Source: Tannerella sp.
GTDB taxonomy: Bacteria > Bacteroidota > Bacteroidia > Bacteroidales > Tannerellaceae
Reading direction: 5' to 3'
DNA length: 12,340 nt
NCBI GenBank assembly: GCA_031262895.1
Contig: JAISGW010000204.1
Span: forward strand, 1-12,340
Below are positions 6,176 through 12,340 of the stretch, in pieces; the stretch's first letter is position 1; the number at the start of each line of letters is the position of its first letter. The notes under the pieces were generated by a model. It searched no databases. It saw only the letters and a list, made by a program, of their open reading frames with translations, and was not told the origin of the DNA. A program made the position numbers and the translations under genes.

Positions 6176-7678
6176 ATGGAAGAAAACAGATTGTTTATTT
6201 TCGACACGACCCTGCGTGACGGCGAACAAGTGCCCGGCTGCCAGTTGAACAGCGTGGAGAAAATCCAAGTGGCCAAGGCACTCGAAGCCTTGGGAGTCGA
6301 CGTCATCGAGGCGGGCTTTCCCGTTTCCAGTCCGGGCGACTTCCATAGCGTGGTGGAGATAGCCAAGGCCGTGACCTGGCCCTGCATCTGTGCCCTGACG
6401 CGGGCGGTGGAGAAAGACATCGACGCGGCGGCCGAGGCCCTGAAGCAGGCCAAGCGCGCCCGCATCCACACGGGCATAGGCACCTCCGACTATCACATCC
6501 GCTACAAGTTCAATTCCAACCGTGAGGAGATACTCCAGCGTGCCGTCGCCTGCGTGAAGTATGCCAAGCGTTATGTGGAGGACGTGGAGTTCTACGCCGA
6601 GGACGCGGGCCGCACCGACAACGAATACCTGGCGCGGGTGGTCGAGGCCGTCATCAAGGCGGGCGCCACGGTGGTGAATATCCCCGATACGACGGGCTAT
6701 TGCCTGCCGGCCGAGTACGGTGCCAAGATACGCTACCTCTTCGAGCACGTCGACGGCATCCAGAAGGCCGTCATCTCCACGCATTGCCACAACGACTTGG
6801 GCATGGCTACGGCCAACACCGTGGAGGGCGTCCTCAACGGCGCGCGCCAGGTGGAGGTCACCGTCAACGGCATAGGCGAGCGGGCGGGTAACACCGCCCT
6901 GGAGGAAATTGCCATGATTTTCAAATGCCACAAGGCCCGGGGTATCGTGACCAACATCAACAGCCGGAAGATTTGCGCCACCAGCCGCATGGTGTCGAGC
7001 CTGATGAACATGCCGGTGCAGCCCAACAAGGCCATTGTCGGCCGTAACGCCTTCGCCCACTCCTCGGGCATACACCAGGACGGCGTGCTGAAGAACCGGG
7101 AGAGCTACGAAATCATAGACCCCCGGGAGGTGGGCGTCGACGACAACGCCATCGTGCTGACTGCCCGCAGCGGCCGCGCCGCCCTCAAGCACCGCCTGCA
7201 CGTGCTGGGCGTGGAGCTGACGCAGGAGAAGCTTGACGCCGCCTACGAGGCCTTCCTCAAATTGGCCGACCGCAAGAAGGACATCCACGACGACGACCTC
7301 CTCATGCTCGTGGGCAAGGACCTGAGTGCCATGCGGCGCATCAAGCTCGATTATCTGCAGGTCACTTCGGGCGTAGGCTTGCGCCCCGTGGCCAGCGTGG
7401 GCCTTGACATCGCCGGCGAGAAATTCGAGGCGGCCGCCTCCGGCAACGGGCCGGTCGACGCCGCCATCCGCGCCATCAAGGTCATCCTCCACCGCCAGAC
7501 GACCATACAGGAGTTCCTCATCCAGGCCATAGACAAGGGTAGCGACGACATGGGCAAGGTGCATATACAGGTGGAATACGAGGGGAATGTTTACTATGGC
7601 TTTGCCGCCAATACCGACATCATCGCCGCATCGGCCGAAGCCTATATTGATGCAATCAATAAATTGGGGGACAAATAG
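6176..7678 (+). CDS. leuA: 2-isopropylmalate synthase
   Basis: The product has 500 residues, close to the usual length of bacterial LeuA. It condenses acetyl-CoA with 2-oxoisovalerate, the committed step to leucine. The TIM-barrel N-domain has DTTLRDGEQVPG (10-21; R14, D15 and E17 typical of the family), NIPDTTGY (168-175), STHCHNDLGMATAN (201-214; metal ligands H203 and H205) and NGIGERAGNTALEE (231-244). SGIHQDGVLK (297-306) belongs to the hinge/subdomain. About 390-497 is the C-terminal LeuA regulatory domain (SGNGPVDAA at 422-430), where leucine normally gives feedback inhibition. The ATG at 6176 is chosen because the longer in-frame start at 6119 would place the attenuator terminator inside the coding region. 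It is the first structural gene of the operon, and its TAG stop lies inside the first unit of the 8-nt repeat array. Confidence 0.96.
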   Translation: MEENRLFIFDTTLRDGEQVPGCQLNSVEKIQVAKALEALGVDVIEAGFPVSSPGDFHSVVEIAKAVTWPCICALTRAVEKDIDAAAEALKQAKRARIHTGIGTSDYHIRYKFNSNREEILQRAVACVKYAKRYVEDVEFYAEDAGRTDNEYLARVVEAVIKAGATVVNIPDTTGYCLPAEYGAKIRYLFEHVDGIQKAVISTHCHNDLGMATANTVEGVLNGARQVEVTVNGIGERAGNTALEEIAMIFKCHKARGIVTNINSRKICATSRMVSSLMNMPVQPNKAIVGRNAFAHSSGIHQDGVLKNRESYEIIDPREVGVDDNAIVLTARSGRAALKHRLHVLGVELTQEKLDAAYEAFLKLADRKKDIHDDDLLMLVGKDLSAMRRIKLDYLQVTSGVGLRPVASVGLDIAGEKFEAAASGNGPVDAAIRAIKVILHRQTTIQEFLIQAIDKGSDDMGKVHIQVEYEGNVYYGFAANTDIIAASAEAYIDAINKLGDK

Positions 7679-7875
7679 ACAATAAGACTTTTAAGACAAT
7701 GAGACAATGAGACAATAAGACCGTAAGATTATAAGATTATGAGACTATAAGACTATAAGACCGTAGACTACGTAATCTTAAAGTCTTAAAATCTTAAAGT
7801 CTAATAGTCTTAGAATCTCAAAGTCTGATGGTCTAATAGTCTTAAAGTCTCAGAGTCTAATTAGTCTCAAAATCT
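7677..7875 (+). repeat. Inverted array of degenerate 8-nt repeats filling the leuA-leuC gap
   Basis: The left arm holds 12 copies of an AGAC/AGAT core with units such as AATAAGAC, AATGAGAC and ATAAGACT. Copies start at 7677, 7685, 7694, 7702, 7710, 7718, 7726, 7734, 7742, 7750, 7758 and 7765, a period of 8 broken once by 9 and once by 7. At the palindrome CGTAGACTACG (7762-7772) the orientation flips. The right arm holds 13 copies of the complementary core (AGTCT/AATCT) with TCT starting at 7776, 7784, 7792 and so on every 8 nt to 7856, then 7865 and 7873. The arms stay in register, so transcripts could fold into an imperfect stem of about 90 bp. The array covers the intergenic region from the leuA stop codon to 6 nt before the leuC ATG. 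No ORF or mobile-element gene is seen in it. Confidence 0.92.
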
Positions 7876-7881
7876 CAAAAT

Positions 7882-9276
7882 ATGAAAACCTTATTCGAAA
7901 AGATATGGGATGCCCACGTGGTGGACACCCTGCCCGACGGCACCGAGCAATTATACATAGACCGGCTGTATTGTCACGAGGTGACTTCGCCCCAGGCCTT
8001 CGAGGGCCTGCGGCGCCGCGGCCTGAAACCTTTCCGGCCCGCGCAGGTCACCTGCCTGCCCGACCATAACATCCCCACTCTCGGCCAGGAGAAGCCCATA
8101 GCCGACCCCGTCTCCAAGGAGCAGGTCGACACGTTGGAGCGTAACGCGCGTGCGTTTGGCCTGGACTGCTACGGCCTGATGCATCCCAAGAACGGCATCG
8201 TGCATGTGGCCGGCCCGGAACAGGGGTTGACCCTGCCGGGTATGACCCTTGTCTGCGGCGACTCGCACACCTCCACCCATGGCGCCTTAGGCGCCATCGC
8301 CTTCGGCATAGGCACCTCGGAAGTGGAGATGGTGCTGGCCACCCAATGCCTGCTGCAACGCCGCCCCAAGACGATGCGCATCAGGGTGGACGGACGTTTG
8401 CAGCGCGGCGTGACGGCCAAGGATTTGGCGCTTTACCTGATTCGCGAAATCGGCACGGGAGGCGCCACCGGCTATTTCATCGAGTATGCCGGCGAGGCCG
8501 TGCGCGCCCTTTCCATGGAAGGACGCCTGACGCTCTGCAACCTCTCCATAGAGATGGGCGCCCGGGGCGGTTTGGTGGCCCCCGACGAGACCACCTTCGC
8601 CTACGTCCGCGGGCGCGAGGGGGCGCCCAAGGGCGAGGCCTGGGAAAAGGCCCTCGCCTACTGGCGGACGTTGCCAAGCGACCCCGGAGCTGAATTTGAC
8701 AAGGAAAGAGGCTTCCGCGCCGCTGACATAGAGCCGCAAATCACGTACGGCACCAACCCCGGCATGAGCGTCGACATAGGCAAACGCATCCCCTCCCTCG
8801 ACGAGGTACCCCTTGACGGGCGTGCCTCTTTCGAAAAGGCGCTCCGTTACATGGGCTTCCGCCAGGAGGAGGACATGATAGGCAAACGCATCGACTACGT
8901 CTTCCTGGGTAGCTGCACCAACGGACGCATAGAGGACTTCCGCGCCTTCGCCTCCCTCGTGAAAGGCCGCAAGAAAGCGCCGCAGGTCACCGCCTGGTTA
9001 GTGCCGGGCAGTTGGGCCGTTGTCCGCCAGATACAGGCCGAGGGCCTTGACCGGGTCTTGGCTGAGGCGGGCTTTGAGCTGCGCCAGCCCGGATGTTCCG
9101 CCTGTCTGGCCATGAACGACGATAAGGTGCCTGCCGGGAAATATGCCGTATCCACTTCCAACCGCAACTTTGAGGGGCGTCAAGGTCCCGGCGCCCGCAC
9201 CCTGTTGGCCAGTCCGCTGGTGGCTGCCGCCGCCGCCCTCACCGGCCGCCTTACCGACCCCCGTTCCTTAATGTAA
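7882..9276 (+). CDS. leuC: 3-isopropylmalate dehydratase large subunit
   Basis: The product has 464 residues, the usual length of the bacterial LeuC. With LeuD it isomerises 2- to 3-isopropylmalate through a [4Fe-4S] aconitase-type site, and can do the same for citramalate. Visible motifs are DHNIPT (61-66), CGDSHTSTHGALGAIAFGIG (125-144) and GTNPG. The three cluster ligands are present: C345 in GSCTNGR, and C405 and C408 in GCSACLAMN. The start MKTLFEKIWDAHVV is standard and the ATG follows the repeat array by a few bases, with no evident Shine-Dalgarno sequence. leuD follows after 7 nt. Confidence 0.96.
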   Translation: MKTLFEKIWDAHVVDTLPDGTEQLYIDRLYCHEVTSPQAFEGLRRRGLKPFRPAQVTCLPDHNIPTLGQEKPIADPVSKEQVDTLERNARAFGLDCYGLMHPKNGIVHVAGPEQGLTLPGMTLVCGDSHTSTHGALGAIAFGIGTSEVEMVLATQCLLQRRPKTMRIRVDGRLQRGVTAKDLALYLIREIGTGGATGYFIEYAGEAVRALSMEGRLTLCNLSIEMGARGGLVAPDETTFAYVRGREGAPKGEAWEKALAYWRTLPSDPGAEFDKERGFRAADIEPQITYGTNPGMSVDIGKRIPSLDEVPLDGRASFEKALRYMGFRQEEDMIGKRIDYVFLGSCTNGRIEDFRAFASLVKGRKKAPQVTAWLVPGSWAVVRQIQAEGLDRVLAEAGFELRQPGCSACLAMNDDKVPAGKYAVSTSNRNFEGRQGPGARTLLASPLVAAAAALTGRLTDPRSLM

Positions 9277-9283
9277 TGATGCA

Positions 9284-9883
9284 ATGAAAGAGAAGTTCAA
9301 TATTTTGGAATCCACCTGCGTGCCGCTCCCCTTGGAGAACGTGGATACCGACCAAATCATCCCGGCGCGCTTCCTGAAGTCCACCTCCCGCGAAGGCTTC
9401 GGCGAGAACCTCTTCCGCGACTGGCGCTATGCGGAAGACGGGCTTCCGAACTATGACTTCGTGTTGAACCAAGACAGGTACGAGGGGCAGATACTGCTGG
9501 CCGGGAAGAATTTCGGCTGCGGCTCCTCGCGCGAACATGCGGCCTGGGCTATCGCCGGCTACGGCTTCCGCGCCGTGGTCAGCAGCTTCTTCGCCGACAT
9601 CTTCAAGAACAACGCCCTGAACAACGGACTGCTGCCCGTCGTTGTTGCACCCGCCTTTCTCAAGGCGCTCTTCCGCTGCGTGGAGGCGCGGCCTTCCACC
9701 CGCCTCTCCATCGACCTGCCCGCCCAGACGCTCACCAATCTGGAAGACGGAAGCAGCACGCATTTCGACATCAACCCTTTCAAGAAGGATTGCCTGCTCA
9801 AGGGTTTGGACGAAATCGACTACCTCCTGGCCAATAAGAAGAAGATAGAGGATTACGAGAAGAAGTCTAAGAAAAATGATTGA
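9284..9883 (+). CDS. leuD: 3-isopropylmalate dehydratase small subunit
   Basis: The product has 199 residues, as usual for LeuD. It is the swivelling domain that completes the LeuCD active site. DTDQIIPARFL (21-31) and GKNFGCGSSREHAAWA (74-89) are the characteristic blocks; the GCGSSREH loop binds the substrate carboxylates. It starts 7 nt after the leuC stop. The C-terminus is a charged, Lys-rich tail (KKKIEDYEKKSKKND), and its last 8 nt overlap the start of the next gene, suggesting translational coupling. Confidence 0.96.
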   Translation: MKEKFNILESTCVPLPLENVDTDQIIPARFLKSTSREGFGENLFRDWRYAEDGLPNYDFVLNQDRYEGQILLAGKNFGCGSSREHAAWAIAGYGFRAVVSSFFADIFKNNALNNGLLPVVVAPAFLKALFRCVEARPSTRLSIDLPAQTLTNLEDGSSTHFDINPFKKDCLLKGLDEIDYLLANKKKIEDYEKKSKKND

Positions 9884-11390
9884 GATAATGGATACGACCT
9901 TGCGCGACGGCGAGCAGACCTCCGGCGTGTCGTTTGCCGCGCACGAGAAGCTCGGCATCGCGCAGGCCCTGCTTTCCGAGGCGGGTGTCGACCGCATCGA
10001 GGTGGCTTCGGCGCGCGTCTCGGAAGGCGAATTCGAAGGGGTGGCCCGGCTCTCGGCCTGGGCGGCCCGCACCGGCCATCTCGAGCAGGTCGAGGTGCTC
10101 GGCTTCCTCGACGGCGGGCAGTCGCTCGACTGGATAGAGAAGGCCGGCTGCCACGTGGTGAACCTCCTCTGCAAAGGCTCCTTCCGCCATGTCACCGAGC
10201 AGCTGCGCAAAACGCCGGAGGAGCATCTGGCCGACATACGCGCCAACGTGGAGGCCGCCCACCGGCGGGGGCTGGAGGTCAACCTCTATCTGGAGGACTG
10301 GTCGAACGGCATGAAGCATTCCCCCGACTACGTCCGCACGCTGGTCGACGGCCTCCTCGACCTGCCCATCCGCCGCTTCATGCTGCCCGACACCCTCGGC
10401 CTGCTCAATCCCGACGAGACCTACGCCTATATGACGGAGATGCTGGCCCGCTATCCGCAATTGCAGTTCGATTTCCACGCGCATAACGACTACGACCTGG
10501 CCGTGGCCAATGTCTATGCCGCCGTGAAGGCCGGCGTGAAGGGCATACACACCACCGTCAACGGCCTGGGCGAACGGGCCGGCAACGCCCCGCTGGCCAG
10601 CGTGCTGGCCGTGCTGCACGACCAATTGGGCGAGACGACCCACCTGAACGAAAGCCGCCTCAACCGCCTCAGCCGCTTGGTGGAAACCTATTCGGGCATA
10701 CATATCCCCCCCAACAGCCCCATCGTGGGCGAGTCGGTCTTCACCCAATGCGCGGGCGTGCATGCCGACGGCGACTCGAAGAACCACCTTTACTATAACG
10801 AGCTGCTGCCCGAACGCTTCGGGCGCGTCAGGGAATACGCCCTGGGGAAGACTTCCGGGAAGGCCAGCATACGGAAAAACCTCGAGGCCCTCGGCATTGA
10901 CCTCGACGAGAAAATGATGCGCAAGCTCACCGACCGCATCATCGAGCTGGGCGATAAGAAGGAAATGGTCACGCAAGACGACCTGCCCTATATCATCAGC
11001 GACCTGGTCAACCAGGAAACGGGCGCCAACCAGAAGGTAAAAATCCTGAACTACTCCCTCTCCCTGGCGCAGGGCCTGAAACCCGTGGCCACCCTCAAAA
11101 TAGCCATCGACGGGCGGAGCTATGAGCAGTCGGCCTCCGGCGGCGGGCAGTATGACGCCTTCGTGCGCGCCCTGCGAAAGATATACGCCGACTTGGGCAA
11201 GCCCTTCCCCATGCTGACCAATTATTCCGTCAGCATACCCCCCGGCGGGCGTACCGACGCCTTCGTGCAGACCATCATCTCCTGGAACTTCGCCGGCCGC
11301 GACTTCAAAACCCGTGGCCTCGACGCCGACCAGACCGAGGCCGCCATTCAGGCTACCCTCAAAATGCTCAACAAAATCGAAAACGAATAA
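9876..11390 (+). CDS. cimA: Probable (R)-citramalate synthase (LeuA-family, Leptospira CimA type)
   Basis: A 504-residue LeuA-family synthase clearly different from the leuA in the same operon. The active-site entry is DTTLRDGEQTSGVSF (6-20) and the metal ligands are in FHAHND (200-205). A linker containing GVHADGD (294-300) and a C-terminal regulatory domain (about 385-500, with IPPGGRTDA at 454-462) complete the usual layout. It matches my memory of Leptospira interrogans citramalate synthase closely and colinearly. The pyruvate-pocket residues R16, L81, L104, Y144 and T179 of that enzyme correspond at a constant offset of 6 to R10, L75, L98, Y138 and T173 here, with E140 for catalytic E146. 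It would condense pyruvate and acetyl-CoA to citramalate for isoleucine, using LeuCD for the next step. Many annotations would call it 2-isopropylmalate synthase; the pocket residues favour citramalate. It overlaps leuD by 8 nt. Confidence 0.8.
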   Translation: MIEIMDTTLRDGEQTSGVSFAAHEKLGIAQALLSEAGVDRIEVASARVSEGEFEGVARLSAWAARTGHLEQVEVLGFLDGGQSLDWIEKAGCHVVNLLCKGSFRHVTEQLRKTPEEHLADIRANVEAAHRRGLEVNLYLEDWSNGMKHSPDYVRTLVDGLLDLPIRRFMLPDTLGLLNPDETYAYMTEMLARYPQLQFDFHAHNDYDLAVANVYAAVKAGVKGIHTTVNGLGERAGNAPLASVLAVLHDQLGETTHLNESRLNRLSRLVETYSGIHIPPNSPIVGESVFTQCAGVHADGDSKNHLYYNELLPERFGRVREYALGKTSGKASIRKNLEALGIDLDEKMMRKLTDRIIELGDKKEMVTQDDLPYIISDLVNQETGANQKVKILNYSLSLAQGLKPVATLKIAIDGRSYEQSASGGGQYDAFVRALRKIYADLGKPFPMLTNYSVSIPPGGRTDAFVQTIISWNFAGRDFKTRGLDADQTEAAIQATLKMLNKIENE

Positions 11391-11416
11391 GAGGCCGTGA
11401 ATTTTTTCACGACCTC
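11391..11416 (+). terminator. Hairpin directly after cimA, possible operon (bidirectional) terminator
   Basis: It starts right after the cimA stop. GAGGCCGTGAA (11391-11401) pairs with TTCACGACCTC (11406-11416) in 10 of 11 positions around a TTTT loop. There is no U tract after the stem, so it is not a canonical Rho-independent terminator. Position and symmetry suggest transcript end or 3'-end protection for the leu operon and, read on the other strand, for the convergent oxidoreductase gene. Confidence 0.4.
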
Positions 11417-11575
11417 GCCCGACCCTCGGGGAAAGCCGTGAATTTTTTCACGACCCTCCCCAGCCTCAGGGAAGGCCGTGAATTTTTTCACGACCTCGCC
11501 CGACCTTCGGGGAAGGCTGTGAATTTTTTCACGACCTTCCCCAGCCTCAGGGAAGGCTGTGAATTATTTCTTGAG
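11391..11575 (+). repeat. Tandem hairpin array between convergent genes, alternating A-B units
   Basis: The palindrome CGTGAATTTTTTCACG occurs at 11396-11411, 11437-11452 and 11477-11492, with TGTGAA at the start of the fourth copy (11518-11533) and a decayed fifth copy at 11558-11573. Spacings are 41, 40, 41 and 40 nt. Spacers alternate: type A (copies 1 and 3) contains CCCGACC[C/T]TCGGGG, and type B (copies 2 and 4) contains TCCCCAGCCTCAGGGA. The array is therefore best seen as an 81-nt dimer repeated twice plus a remnant. Both spacer types can themselves form short hairpins. Flanks of copy 1 (GAGG/CCTC) and copy 4 (AAGG/CCTT) differ in a way that keeps the pairing. Confidence 0.9.
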
Positions 11576-12340
11576 GTCGTAAATGCGACGGATGATGTCG
11601 ACCACCTTCATGCCTTCGAGCACGTTGGTCGTGATAGGCTCCGGCGTGTCGCCCGTGAGGACATTGACAACGTTGCGGATGACGAAGTTGTGGTTTTGCG
11701 CCGAGCCTTTGTAAGCCCCATAGTCGTTGCCGGGGTTCGTGGGCGGCAGTTCGGGCATCACGTAGTCCTTGATGTGGCAGTATTCCACCTTGTCCATGTA
11801 TTGGCCGCCGATTTTCACGCTGCCGTTTTGGGCCACGACCAGAAGGCTGCTTTCCATGTTTTTGTCCCATACGGAAGTGGAGTAGTTGAGCGAGCCTATC
11901 CCGCCGCGCTTGAAGCGGAAGCTGACGATGCCGGAGTCCTCGAAGTCGGTCAGCCCGGCGTGGTTGAAGTCGGCGAAGCGCGCCTGTATGTCGCAGATGT
12001 CGCCGAAGAGCCAGTACATGATGTCGATGAAGTGGGAGAATTGGGTGAAGAGGGTGCCCCCGTCGAGGCCGGCGTCGCCGTGCCAGCCGCCGTGCTTGTA
12101 GTAGCGGGAGTCACGGTTCCAATAGCAGCAGAGCTGCACCATGTAAATCTCGCCCAGGCGCCCCGACTCGACCATCTCCTTTATCCAGACGGAGGGGGGC
12201 GAGTAGCGGTTCTGCATCACGCAGAAGACCTGCCGCCTGTGCTTGAGCGAGGCGTAGACGACCTGCTCTGCCTCGGCCAGATGGAGCGCCAGGGGCTTTT
12301 CTATGACTACGTGGTAGCCGGCTTCTATGGCCTCGAGCGC
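11564..12340 (-). CDS. Gfo/Idh/MocA-family oxidoreductase, 5' part cut off by window edge
   Basis: The C-terminal 258 residues are visible; the reading frame is open to the right edge, so the start and the N-terminal Rossmann GxGxxG are outside the window. The visible part begins with HVVIEKPLAL, the EKP motif whose Lys helps hold NAD(P) and substrate. It continues with WHGDAGLDGG and TLFTQFSHFIDIMYWLFGD, the substrate-domain block with the active-site His. At the position where many members have Asp (D-x-x-x-H) this protein has Thr (TQFSH). A similar Asp-less block (NQxxH) is what I recall from the WlbA/WbpB sugar-nucleotide dehydrogenases, so a UDP-sugar dehydrogenase role is possible but not shown. 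The product ends IIRRIYDLKK. The stop codon lies within the last unit of the hairpin array. The gene is convergent with the leu operon. Confidence 0.85.
   Translation of the reverse strand, partial: ALEAIEAGYHVVIEKPLALHLAEAEQVVYASLKHRRQVFCVMQNRYSPPSVWIKEMVESGRLGEIYMVQLCCYWNRDSRYYKHGGWHGDAGLDGGTLFTQFSHFIDIMYWLFGDICDIQARFADFNHAGLTDFEDSGIVSFRFKRGGIGSLNYSTSVWDKNMESSLLVVAQNGSVKIGGQYMDKVEYCHIKDYVMPELPPTNPGNDYGAYKGSAQNHNFVIRNVVNVLTGDTPEPITTNVLEGMKVVDIIRRIYDLKK

Noticed and set aside
6161..7564. A 467-codon open frame on the minus strand opposite leuA
   Set aside because: Its protein is rich in His, Val, Ala and Gly with no recognisable motif, and it lies wholly opposite a well-supported leuA. It is a shadow of GC-rich codon use. 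The same holds for minus-strand frames opposite cimA (9867-10976) and leuD (9251-10282).
7677..7875. CRISPR array or mobile element as explanation for the 8-nt repeats
   Set aside because: Units are contiguous with no unique spacers, no cas genes or transposase are near, and there is no target-site duplication that I can see.
11391..11575. CRISPR array as explanation for the 40/41-nt repeats
   Set aside because: The spacers are of only two types and are repeated, so this is a tandem dimer array, not a set of unique spacers.

Overview
The window looks like a chromosomal segment of a fairly GC-rich member of the Bacteroidales. The main evidence is repeated matches to the Bacteroides-type promoter (-7 box TAnnTTTG, sometimes with a TTTG -33 box about 19 nt upstream), weak or absent Shine-Dalgarno sequences, a Wzi-like outer-membrane protein of the Bacteroidetes kind, and the pairing of a GH133-type debranching enzyme with a glycosyltransferase. 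No phage, transposase, tRNA, rRNA or CRISPR was seen. All gene names come from motif reading and memory of the families; no database search was run.

Left part (1-5918). On the minus strand, a glycogen debranching enzyme (447-2387) and a glycosyltransferase running off the left edge (1-434) form a storage-glucan operon with a well-placed promoter at 2422-2451. A 56-residue membrane protein (2573-2743, minus) has its own Rho-independent terminator. plsC (2883-3629, plus) and a Wzi-family outer-membrane barrel gene (3589-5073, minus) converge, and their coding ends overlap by 41 bp. A metallo-beta-lactamase-fold hydrolase (5169-5918, plus) diverges from the Wzi gene.

Centre and right (5954-11390). 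This is a branched-chain amino acid operon: leader peptide, leuA, leuC, leuD, then a second synthase-family gene that reads as a citramalate synthase (cimA). leuD and cimA overlap by 8 nt. LeuA opens the leucine branch and CimA would open the threonine-independent isoleucine branch. LeuCD can isomerise the products of both. The operon begins with a strong promoter (5954-5984) and a classic-looking transcription attenuator: a 22-codon leader peptide with 5 Leu and 4 Ile, three mutually exclusive RNA pairings, and a 13-bp terminator hairpin with a U tract just before leuA. No leuB lies in the window.

Two repeat structures stand out. The whole leuA-leuC gap is an array of about 25 degenerate units on a strict 8-nt period. 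The units are AGAC-type in the left half and flip to AGTCT-type in the right half around a palindrome, so the mRNA could fold into a stem of about 90 bp. After cimA comes a tandem array of hairpin units with alternating 41/40-nt spacing, whose last degenerate copy runs into the 3' end of a convergent Gfo/Idh/MocA-family oxidoreductase gene (11564 to the right edge, minus).
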